Part shown: in pieces, positions 1 to 5,207 of the stretch
Layout: each line of letters opens with the position of its first letter
Numbering within the stretch: the first letter of the stretch is position 1
Source of the DNA: Rudaea sp.
GTDB lineage: Bacteria; Pseudomonadota; Gammaproteobacteria; Xanthomonadales; Rhodanobacteraceae
Assembly (NCBI GenBank): GCA_025934455.1
Contig: JAICYA010000169.1
Coordinates: forward strand, 1-5,207
DNA length: 5,207 nucleotides
Reading direction: 5' to 3'
The notes under the pieces: model-generated
Databases searched by the model: none
The model's input: the letters and a program-made list of their open reading frames with translations, nothing else
Told to the model about the DNA's origin: nothing
Made by a program: the position numbers and the translations under genes

Positions 1-198
1 CAGCAGCATGTCGTCCGTCTCGCCCTCGCCCAGCGTGGGTTCGCGGCGTTCGCCACTGCCCTGCCCGGTGGGCATGTGGCGCCTGCCCTGCTCCTTCTTG
101 GGCTGGCCGAACAGCCAGATCAGGGCCAGCACGATCACCCCGACGATGGCCAGCGGGATGCCGACGGCGGGATTCCAGGCAAAGGCGAGCACGGTCAT
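1..198 (-). CDS. zipA: Cell division protein ZipA, N-terminal part (partial, runs off the left edge)
   Basis: These are the first 66 codons of a gene that continues beyond the window. ZipA is an inner-membrane protein that tethers FtsZ to the membrane and helps assemble the division ring. The N-terminus has a short stretch (residues 1-11), one hydrophobic segment at about residues 12-30 (VGIPLAIVGVIVLALIWLF), then a basic stretch FGQPKKEQGRR at 30-40, and from about 41 a polar, Gly/Pro/Glu-rich sequence that looks like the start of the flexible linker. This N-out anchor, basic cluster and linker order is the ZipA layout, and the basic motif resembles ZipA of Xanthomonadales. The FtsZ-binding C-terminal domain is outside the window, so the call rests on the anchor and on the position directly after smc; smc-zipA (often followed by ligA) is a known gammaproteobacterial order. 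The ATG at 198 is preceded by GAGGA with a 7-nt spacer, and the gene starts 10 nt after the smc stop. Confidence 0.85.
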   Translation of the reverse strand, partial: MTVLAFAWNPAVGIPLAIVGVIVLALIWLFGQPKKEQGRRHMPTGQGSGERREPTLGEGETDDMLL

Positions 199-205
199 CG
201 ACGAA

Positions 206-210
206 TCCTC
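206..210 (-). promoter_or_regulatory. Shine-Dalgarno of zipA overlapping the smc stop codon
   Basis: On the minus strand the sequence reads GCGTGAGGATTCGTCGATG. The GAGGA core shares bases with the TGA stop of smc (209-211) and sits 7 nt before the zipA ATG. A ribosome terminating on smc would therefore stand on the zipA initiation region, which suggests translational coupling (inference). It also fixes the zipA start. Confidence 0.75.
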
Positions 211-3200
211 ACGCAGCTCCGGCCAGTTTAGCCGCTTCGGCCAGGTCCACCTGCACGAGGCGCGACACGCCCGGTTCGCGCATGGTCACGCCGCACAGCT
301 GCATGGCGGCTTCCATCGTCGCCTTGTTGTGGGTGACGAACAGGAACTGCACGCGCTCGCTCATCTCGGTGACGAGTTGCGAGAAGCGGCCGACGTTGGC
401 TTCGTCCAGCGGAGCATCGACTTCGTCGAGCAGGCAGAACGGCGCCGGATTGAGGCGGAAGATCGCGAATACCAGCGCGACCGCGGACAGCGCCTTCTCG
501 CCGCCGGACAGCAGCGAGATATTGGTCACGCGCTTGCCGGGCGGACGCGCCATGATCGACACGCCGGCGTCGAGCAGGTCCTCGCCGGTGAGTTCGAGGA
601 AGGCGTGGCCGCCGCCGAACAGGCGCGGGAACAGTTCCTGCAAACCCGTGTTGACGCGATCGAAGGTTTCCTTGAAGCGCTGGCGGGTCTCGCGATCGAT
701 CTTCTTGATCGCGCCTTCGAGCGTTTCCAGCGCGGTGTTGAGGTCGGTGAGCTGGGCGTCGAGATAGGCCTTGCGCTGCGACTGTTCCTCGAACTCGGAA
801 ATCGCGGCGAGGTTCACCGGCTCCAGGCGCTTGATCTTGGCGTCCAGGGCTTCGAGCTGCTGCTGCCACTCGGCCGGATCGGCACCGGTCGGCAGCGCAT
901 CGAGCACGGCCTGCAGCTCATGGCCAGCCGCAATGATCGCTTCCTGCAATTGCTGGGCACGGATCTGCAGGCCTTGGTGCGTCAGGCGCCGCTCGGCGTG
1001 GGCCTCTCGGTGCTGCGACAACACATGCTCGATGCGATGGCGTTCGGTTTCGTAGCCGCGGAATTCATTGTCGCGTTCTTCCACGCCCTTGCGCGCCTCG
1101 ACCAGTTGCTTGTCGACGAGCAGGCGCTGGTTGAGATAAGTCTGGCGCTCGGCCTCGATGCCGGCCAGCGGCGCCTGCCCGGATTCGAGCTGCTGCGCGA
1201 TTTCCGTCTTGCGCGCCTCGAGCTGGGCGAGCTGGCTGTTCATGCGCAGCAAGGCCTGTTCGAGTGCCGCCACGCCGGTGCGCTTGGATTCGATGCCGAG
1301 AGCGTGCTGGTGCGCCTGTTCGCCAGCCTCGCGCGCATTCATGCGCGCTTCCTCGCGCGCTTCGAGCAGGCGCCGGCGTTCGCCATCCAGGTGCTGGCGG
1401 CGCTGCTCCTGTTCGCCCATGCGCGCGATGGCTTGTTCGAGGCGAGCGCGCGCCTCGCGCGTGGTCGCTTCGTCGGCCTGCATGCGCGCCTGCAGCGCGG
1501 CGATTTCCTCGTCGATCTTGACCACGCGCGTGCGTGCCGTGTCGATGCGGCCGCTATGGCTTTGCATCTGTCCGGCGAGTTCGGCGACGCGGCGATGCGC
1601 GGTGTAAAGCTCGCGCTGGGCGTCGTCGCGCGCGCTTTCCGCCTCCGCCTTGCGCGACTTGATCGCGTCGATTTCAGCGGTGAGCTGATCCACGCGCGCC
1701 TGCGCCTGTGCGATCTCGCCACGCAAGTTCTGGATTTCGCGCTCGCGCGCGAGCATGCCCGCCTGCGCCCCGCCACGGCGCAGTACGCGCGCGTAATCGA
1801 CACCGAGCCATTCGCCCGCCTGGGTGATCACCGACTCGTTCGCGGCGAGTCTCGATGCGATGCGGCGTGCGTGATCCAGCGATTCGGCGATGCGAACCTG
1901 CGCCAGGATCGTGATGGCCGATCGCGGTCCGCTCACCACGCTGGCAAGCGTGCCCTGTGGTCCGCTGGAGCCGGCTTCCGACGCGATCAGCGCCAGATCG
2001 GCTTCGCGCACGTCGGCCAGAGCGCCGGCGTGATCGTGTGGCGCTTCATCGAGCACGCCTTCGAGCAGGCCGCCGAGCACGGTCTCGACGGCTGTTTCCC
2101 AGCCCGCTTCGACTTGCAGCACTTCGCCGAGGCGGCGCGATTTGTCCAGTCCGAGTTTTGCGAGCCATTCGCTCGCCGCAGATTTTTCCTGACCGAGTGC
2201 CGCGTGCTGCAAGGCTTCCAGTGAAGCCAGCCTGCCGCGCAGACCCTGCAGGCGAGTGCGTGCCTCGTTCAGAGCGGACGCATTCGCGCGTTCGGTTTCC
2301 AGCACTTGTTCATGGGTGGCACGACGCTCGTCGAGCAGGCGCGTATGCGATTCGACCGTCTGTTTGTGCGTGTCGTGCTCGGCAGTCAATTTGCCGAGCT
2401 GTTCGCTCAGCGCATCGAAATCCGCGCCGCGCTTTTCCGCCCGCAGGGTTTCAAGCCGGCGTGCCGTCTCCAGCGCCTGCTTGTCGAGGTAATCCAGCCG
2501 CGTGCGTTCGACTTCGGCTTCCTTCGAGGCATCGCCGGAAGACTTGGCATAGGTGTCCCATTGCGCCTGCCACTCGGCGAGTTTCGCCTCGGCATCGCGC
2601 TGGGCTTCGGCGGTTTTCACCGCCGCCTCGTTGAGCGCCGCCAGCCTGGGTTCGCCTTCGGCCAGCGCCGCACGCAACAATTCGATCTGCTGCTGGTCAC
2701 CGCCGATGTGCTCGCCGAGCTCGGCGCGGGCCTTTTCGGTTTCCGCGCGCGCCCGTTCCAGGCGTTCGTGCAGTTCCTTGTTGTGCTGGATCTGCTGTTC
2801 CACGCGAGCGATCTCGCCGCCAATGCGGTAGACCTCGCCTTGCACCTGGTTCAAGTGATCCGTGGCGGCCTGGTGCTTTTCGCGATGCGCTTCGATCTGC
2901 GCCTCGACCTGGCACTGCTCGGCGACAAGGCCCTCGATCACGATGTCGGCCTGTGCCAGGGCGTGGTGGTGCTCGTCGATCTCGGTGGCGATGGCGCGAT
3001 AGTGCACGCCGCGCAGTTCCGATTCGCGCTGGCCGTGTTCGGCCTTCAGTTCCTGCCAGCGCGCGGCGGCCTTGGCCTGCCGGTTGAGGTGATCGAGTTG
3101 CTTGTCGACTTCCTCGCGCACGTCGTTCAGGCGTTCCAGGTTCTCGCGCGTGGCCTTGATGCGGCTTTCGGTTTCCTTGCGCCGTTCCTTGTACTTGGAA

Positions 3201-3709
3201 ATTCCGGCGGCCTCTTCGAGGTGCCCGCGCAATTCGTCCGGATGCGCGGAGATGATCTCCGAGATCATGCCCTGCTCGATGATCGAATAACTGCGTGCGC
3301 CCAAACCCGTGCCGAGGAAAAGATCGGTGATATCGCGGCGGCGGCATCGCGCGCCATTGAGGAAATACTGCGATTGCCCGTCACGGCTGGCCTGGCGCCT
3401 GACGGAAATCTCGTTGTACTTGGCGTATTCGCCGACGACGAGGCCATCGGAATTGTCGAAGATCAACTCCACCGACGCCGTGCCCACCGGCTTGCGTCCG
3501 GTCGAACCGGAAAAGATCACGTCGCTGAGCGAATCGCCGCGCAGCCGCGTCGGCGCGCTCTCGCCCATCACCCAGCGGATCGCATCGATGATGTTGGACT
3601 TGCCGCAGCCGTTCGGACCGACCACGCCGGTCATGTTGGTCGGCAGGTGCAGGACGGTCGGATCGACGAAGGACTTGAATCCGGAAAGCTTGATCGTGGT
3701 CAGACGCAT
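209..3709 (-). CDS. smc: Chromosome segregation/condensation ATPase SMC
   Basis: Complete SMC of 1166 aa, close to the usual bacterial length. SMC dimers with ScpA/ScpB partners bind DNA in the cytoplasm and extrude or hold loops to compact and separate sister chromosomes; scpA and scpB are not in this window. Order of parts: ABC head N-half with MRLTTIKLSGFKSF at the start, Walker A GPNGCGKSN at 31-39, R-loop region RWVMGES at 45-51 and Q-loop YSIIEQG at 141-147; N-terminal coiled coil about 165-505, rich in Ala/Glu/Arg/Gln; globular hinge about 506-655, ending in GGAQAGMLAREREI; C-terminal coiled coil about 656-940; conserved LEPVNL at 962-967; ABC signature LSGGEK at 1067-1072; Walker B FCLLDE at 1091-1096 with D-loop DAPLD at 1098-1102; H-loop His1127 in FVTHNK. 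All ATPase motifs are intact. I chose ATG 3709 because the family begins at this MRLTTIKL position, with a weak GAAG 7 nt upstream; an in-frame ATG at 3754 would add 15 atypical residues (MRRRQFLNG...). It stops 10 nt before zipA. Confidence 0.97.
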   Translation of the reverse strand: MRLTTIKLSGFKSFVDPTVLHLPTNMTGVVGPNGCGKSNIIDAIRWVMGESAPTRLRGDSLSDVIFSGSTGRKPVGTASVELIFDNSDGLVVGEYAKYNEISVRRQASRDGQSQYFLNGARCRRRDITDLFLGTGLGARSYSIIEQGMISEIISAHPDELRGHLEEAAGISKYKERRKETESRIKATRENLERLNDVREEVDKQLDHLNRQAKAAARWQELKAEHGQRESELRGVHYRAIATEIDEHHHALAQADIVIEGLVAEQCQVEAQIEAHREKHQAATDHLNQVQGEVYRIGGEIARVEQQIQHNKELHERLERARAETEKARAELGEHIGGDQQQIELLRAALAEGEPRLAALNEAAVKTAEAQRDAEAKLAEWQAQWDTYAKSSGDASKEAEVERTRLDYLDKQALETARRLETLRAEKRGADFDALSEQLGKLTAEHDTHKQTVESHTRLLDERRATHEQVLETERANASALNEARTRLQGLRGRLASLEALQHAALGQEKSAASEWLAKLGLDKSRRLGEVLQVEAGWETAVETVLGGLLEGVLDEAPHDHAGALADVREADLALIASEAGSSGPQGTLASVVSGPRSAITILAQVRIAESLDHARRIASRLAANESVITQAGEWLGVDYARVLRRGGAQAGMLAREREIQNLRGEIAQAQARVDQLTAEIDAIKSRKAEAESARDDAQRELYTAHRRVAELAGQMQSHSGRIDTARTRVVKIDEEIAALQARMQADEATTREARARLEQAIARMGEQEQRRQHLDGERRRLLEAREEARMNAREAGEQAHQHALGIESKRTGVAALEQALLRMNSQLAQLEARKTEIAQQLESGQAPLAGIEAERQTYLNQRLLVDKQLVEARKGVEERDNEFRGYETERHRIEHVLSQHREAHAERRLTHQGLQIRAQQLQEAIIAAGHELQAVLDALPTGADPAEWQQQLEALDAKIKRLEPVNLAAISEFEEQSQRKAYLDAQLTDLNTALETLEGAIKKIDRETRQRFKETFDRVNTGLQELFPRLFGGGHAFLELTGEDLLDAGVSIMARPPGKRVTNISLLSGGEKALSAVALVFAIFRLNPAPFCLLDEVDAPLDEANVGRFSQLVTEMSERVQFLFVTHNKATMEAAMQLCGVTMREPGVSRLVQVDLAEAAKLAGAA

Positions 3710-3821
3710 GGGTGTGCTTCGAGGGATTCCATTCAGAAACTGGCGACGCCGCATTGTCCAGCGCCCGGGCTTGCGCTAAGGTGCGCGCCCACGCAAGAAA
3801 GCCGCAGCAGGAGTGAGTGCC
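3710..3821. promoter_or_regulatory. Divergent intergenic region expected to hold the smc and queF promoters
   Basis: This is the only intergenic stretch of note, 112 bp between two divergent start codons, so both promoters should lie here or nearby (inference). Candidate for queF (plus): TTGTCC at 3754-3759, 17-nt spacer, TAAGGT at 3777-3782; the matches to sigma-70 boxes are partial. Candidate -10 for smc (minus): GACAAT, reading 3758 to 3753, without a good -35. The two candidates share the same bases. There is also a palindrome GCCCGGGC at 3763-3770. I see no riboswitch-like preQ1 aptamer in the short queF leader. None of the boxes is strong enough to be more than a guess. Confidence 0.35.
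3809..3813 (+). promoter_or_regulatory. Shine-Dalgarno that decides the queF start
   Basis: AGGAG lies 8 nt before the GTG at 3822. An in-frame GTG at 3813 would overlap this AGGAG and leave itself without a ribosome site, so the start at 3822 is preferred. Confidence 0.7.
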
Positions 3822-4211
3822 GTGTCCACCGCGCCCAGCAAAACCCTGGAAACGTTCGCGAACCCGGAACCGGGCCGTGATTATACCATCCGCATGCGCA
3901 TTCCCGAGTTCACCTGCCTGTGCCCGAAAACCGGGCAGCCGGACTTCGCCACCCTGCATCTGGAATACGTGCCGGACAAGACCTGCGTGGAGCTCAAGTC
4001 GCTCAAGCTTTACGTCTGGAGCTTCCGCAACGAAGGCGCCTTCCATGAAGCCGTGACCAATCGCATCCTCGACGATCTGGTCAAAGCCACGCAGCCGCGC
4101 TTCATGCGCCTGTCCGCCGACTTCGGCGTGCGCGGCGGCATCTACACCAGCGTGGTCGCCGAGCATCGCGCGCCGGCGTGGCAGGCGCCGGGCAAGGTCG
4201 AACTGCCGTAG
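3822..4211 (+). CDS. queF: NADPH-dependent 7-cyano-7-deazaguanine (preQ0) reductase QueF, single-domain type
   Basis: QueF reduces the nitrile of preQ0 to the primary amine of preQ1 with two NADPH, the last step before a tRNA-guanine transglycosylase inserts the base into tRNA (queuosine pathway, cytoplasm). The 129-aa product is of the short, unimodular YkvM-like type, not the roughly 280-aa two-domain E. coli type. Motifs: [16 protein letters not shown] at 28-43 with nucleophile Cys34 and acid Asp41; the QueF motif ELKSLKLY at 57-64, which binds NADPH; SFRN at 67-70; substrate-binding His75-Glu76; and the GVRGGIY region at 102-108. All catalytic residues are present. It is shorter than the B. 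subtilis enzyme (165 aa) at both ends. Start GTG 3822 follows AGGAG by 8 nt; GTG 3813 is the alternative (+3 residues). It is divergent from smc and overlaps the convergent lipoprotein gene by 70 nt at its 3' end. Residue 32 is Cys where Ser is seen in B. subtilis. Confidence 0.95.
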   Translation: MSTAPSKTLETFANPEPGRDYTIRMRIPEFTCLCPKTGQPDFATLHLEYVPDKTCVELKSLKLYVWSFRNEGAFHEAVTNRILDDLVKATQPRFMRLSADFGVRGGIYTSVVAEHRAPAWQAPGKVELP

Positions 4212-5086
4212 TCTTTCGCTGCCGGCGCCGCTGGGGCCACCTGGGCTGGCTGTGCCGCCTCGGTCGCCTTCGCCGGCGGCTTCACGTTCGGCGCATATTC
4301 GATCTTCGCCTGCTCGCGCAGCTTGTCCAGGCGCTCGCGCCCGATCTTCATCTGCAGGTTGCGGCGCAGGCCGTCCTTGACCTGGTCGAACGGCGGCGGC
4401 GTGTAGGGATTGGCGATGTCCAGGTGCACGACATGCCAGCCGAACTCGGTCTTGACCGGGGTCTTGGTGGAATCGCCGTTGCGCAACTCCGACAGCGCCT
4501 TGGCCAGTTCCGGCGGAAGCTGGTCGGGCAGCACGCGCGTGAAGCGGCGCGCCTGTTTCGCCTTGGCGCGCCAGGCATCGAAAACCTTGTCGAAAGGCTT
4601 GCCCGAAATGATGTCGTCTTCGGCCTTGAGCGCATCGTCATCCTCGTCGAACAGCAGCTGGCTGAAATCGTAGGCAACCTTGCCGGCACGCGCGGCATGG
4701 TTGTCGTACTCGGCCTTGAGCATGGTGTCGTTGATCGGCGTGCGTTGCTGGAACTGGGCGAATGTCGCGTCCGCCACGCCTTGCAGGCGCGCGGCCTCGA
4801 CACGCGCAAGGTACTTGCGGTCGGCAGGGAAATTCTCGCGTTGCGCCGCCTGGGCCAGCAACACGAAATCCGTTGCCAGGGTCAGGGCCTGCTCGCGCTG
4901 CTTGGGCTGGGTCGTATCCAGGCGATGCGCCTCGGCCACGGCATCGAGCAGGTCTTGCGGCACCGGCGTGCCGTTGACGGTTTCGACCACCGCACCGCCC
5001 GCCGGCATCTGGATCACGCGATTGTCCGCACCATTCGACGAGCAACCGGCGATGGCAACGAGCGTAAACAGGAATAGCTTGCGCAT
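4142..5086 (-). CDS. Lipoprotein related to SurA/parvulin-type peptidyl-prolyl cis-trans isomerase
   Basis: 314-aa exported lipoprotein, probably a folding helper for envelope proteins. It starts with [15 protein letters not shown]: basic n-region, hydrophobic core, lipobox IAGC with acylated Cys15. Ser16-Ser17 follow, without the Asp+2 retention signal, so outer-membrane sorting is likely. Residues about 33-130 form a helical SurA-N-like part ([16 protein letters not shown], then [16 protein letters not shown]). About 136-223 resemble a parvulin domain: [39 protein letters not shown], and the well-conserved [14 protein letters not shown] ending with His218. Two hallmarks are not seen: the His of the usual RHIL motif (here SQLL) and the GGDLGWF motif; isomerase activity is therefore doubtful. 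A helix (234-262) and an Ala/Pro-rich linker (270-290) follow, then a 24-residue tail with two Cys; the last 23 codons overlap queF. Start ATG 5086 has GAAGG 7 nt upstream and gives a proper signal peptide. It follows the bolA-like gene by 10 nt. Confidence 0.85.
   Translation of the reverse strand: MRKLFLFTLVAIAGCSSNGADNRVIQMPAGGAVVETVNGTPVPQDLLDAVAEAHRLDTTQPKQREQALTLATDFVLLAQAAQRENFPADRKYLARVEAARLQGVADATFAQFQQRTPINDTMLKAEYDNHAARAGKVAYDFSQLLFDEDDDALKAEDDIISGKPFDKVFDAWRAKAKQARRFTRVLPDQLPPELAKALSELRNGDSTKTPVKTEFGWHVVHLDIANPYTPPPFDQVKDGLRRNLQMKIGRERLDKLREQAKIEYAPNVKPPAKATEAAQPAQVAPAAPAAKDYGSSTLPGACHAGARCSATTLV
4184..4229. repeat. Inverted repeat straddling the queF stop codon
   Basis: GGCGCCGG at 4184-4191 is perfectly complementary to CCGGCGCC at 4222-4229, giving an 8-bp GC stem around a 30-nt loop that contains the queF TAG. 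A smaller GGCA/TGCC pair (4191-4194 and 4204-4207) lies at its inner edge. There is no T-tract on either side, so it does not look like an ordinary intrinsic terminator. In GC-rich DNA such an 8-bp match can arise by chance. It is nevertheless the only hairpin candidate I found between the two convergent genes. Confidence 0.3.
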
Positions 5087-5093
5087 TTTTCGA

Positions 5094-5098
5094 CCTTC
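5094..5098 (-). promoter_or_regulatory. Shine-Dalgarno of the lipoprotein gene overlapping the bolA-like stop codon
   Basis: The minus strand reads CACTGAAGGTCGAAAAATG. GAAGG overlaps the TGA stop of the upstream gene (5097-5099) and is 7 nt before the ATG at 5086. This supports the chosen start, which yields the lipoprotein signal peptide, and suggests translational coupling of the two genes (inference). Confidence 0.7.
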
Positions 5099-5207
5099 AG
5101 TGCGTTTCATCGGGAGTGCGCGCCTCGACGGCGAGCGCATGGATATCGGTTTCGAGCATGTCCGCCAACGCGGCATAAACCGCGCGATGGCGTGCCAGCG
5201 GCGCCTG
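5097..5207 (-). CDS. BolA-family protein, C-terminal part (partial, runs off the right edge)
   Basis: These are the last 36 codons of a gene that begins beyond the window. The visible end includes LARHRAVYAALADML (residues 4-18 of the fragment), followed by a segment with IHALAVEARTPDE. This matches the second half of the BolA fold, where E. coli BolA has RHRMIYSTLAEEL followed by VHALALHTYT. The His of the RHR motif is the conserved residue used as a ligand when BolA proteins share an iron-sulfur cluster with monothiol glutaredoxins; other roles reported for the family include transcriptional regulation and cell-shape or stress responses. RHR favours the BolA subgroup over IbaG/YrbA, but with only about a third of the protein visible I assign the family only. 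The fragment ends at TPDETH, lacking the Trp that usually follows the TxxE motif and any long tail. The TGA stop is 10 nt before the lipoprotein gene, so the two are probably one transcript. Confidence 0.8.
   Translation of the reverse strand, partial: QAPLARHRAVYAALADMLETDIHALAVEARTPDETH

Noticed and set aside
3710..3754. N-terminal extension of SMC from an upstream in-frame ATG at 3754 (MRRRQFLNG...), superficially like a twin-arginine start
   Set aside because: SMC proteins are cytoplasmic and begin at the MRLTTIKLSGFKSF position; the extra 15 residues have no family support, no hydrophobic segment follows, and no good ribosome site precedes 3754.
3763..3770. GCCCGGGC palindrome in the divergent intergenic region as an operator
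   Set aside because: An 8-bp GC-only palindrome is expected often by chance in DNA of this composition, and no second copy or flanking symmetry was seen.
8..3880. Very long open frames on the plus strand opposite smc (8-2224 and 2306-3880)
   Set aside because: These frames use exactly the same triplets as smc, reversed, so they are closed only by TTA, CTA or TCA codons in smc, which are avoided in this GC-rich genome (the stop at 2222-2224 is the TCA of Ser496). The translations are low-complexity Arg/Leu/Ala mirror images of a coiled coil with no recognisable family. smc has every ATPase motif, so it is the real gene.
3381..4166. Minus-strand open frame of 261 codons across queF, the intergenic region and the start of smc
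   Set aside because: It is triplet-aligned antisense to queF and then runs out of frame through the Walker A region of smc; both real genes are strongly supported and this product has no recognisable domain.
4178..5077. Open frame of 299 codons on the plus strand opposite the lipoprotein gene
   Set aside because: It is the same triplet-aligned antisense effect; the minus strand has a signal peptide, lipobox, ribosome site and parvulin end motif, while the plus-strand translation resembles no family.
5087..5176. N-terminal extension of the lipoprotein to an ATG at 5176
   Set aside because: It would bury the signal peptide 30 residues inside the protein and overlap the BolA-family frame, and the ATG at 5086 has its own GAAGG ribosome site.

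Overview
The window is GC-rich DNA, densely coding, with codon use avoiding TTA, CTA and TCA. It suggests a gammaproteobacterium of the Xanthomonadales (Lysobacterales) type, for example Rhodanobacteraceae or Xanthomonadaceae. Three things point there: a true SMC rather than MukB, followed directly by zipA; a ZipA membrane anchor ending in an FGQPKKEQGRR-type motif; and a bolA-like gene followed by a lipoprotein of the SurA/parvulin type. The assignment is inference from protein resemblance and gene order, not from a database search.

Layout, left to right. (1) 1-198, minus: the first 66 codons of zipA, cut by the window edge. (2) 209-3709, minus: a complete smc of 1166 aa, with zipA starting 10 nt after its stop. 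(3) 3710-3821: a 112-bp divergent intergenic region that should hold the promoters of smc and queF. (4) 3822-4211, plus: a complete queF of 129 aa (queuosine biosynthesis). (5) 4142-5086, minus: a periplasmic or outer-membrane lipoprotein related to parvulin/SurA peptidyl-prolyl isomerases; its last 23 codons overlap the end of queF on the opposite strand. (6) 5097-5207, minus: the last 36 codons of a BolA-family gene, cut by the window edge.

The minus-strand genes form two tightly spaced units: smc-zipA (chromosome organisation plus the FtsZ membrane anchor) and bolA-like-PPIase. At both junctions the gap is 10 nt and the Shine-Dalgarno of the downstream gene overlaps the upstream stop codon, which suggests translational coupling. 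queF lies alone between the two units on the other strand.

This is mainly a housekeeping region. I see no mobile element, CRISPR array, tRNA, rRNA or phage gene, and no convincing new system. The points most worth a second look are the 70-nt convergent overlap that gives the lipoprotein an atypical cysteine-containing tail, the loss of parvulin hallmark residues in that lipoprotein, and a CxC arrangement at the QueF catalytic cysteine.
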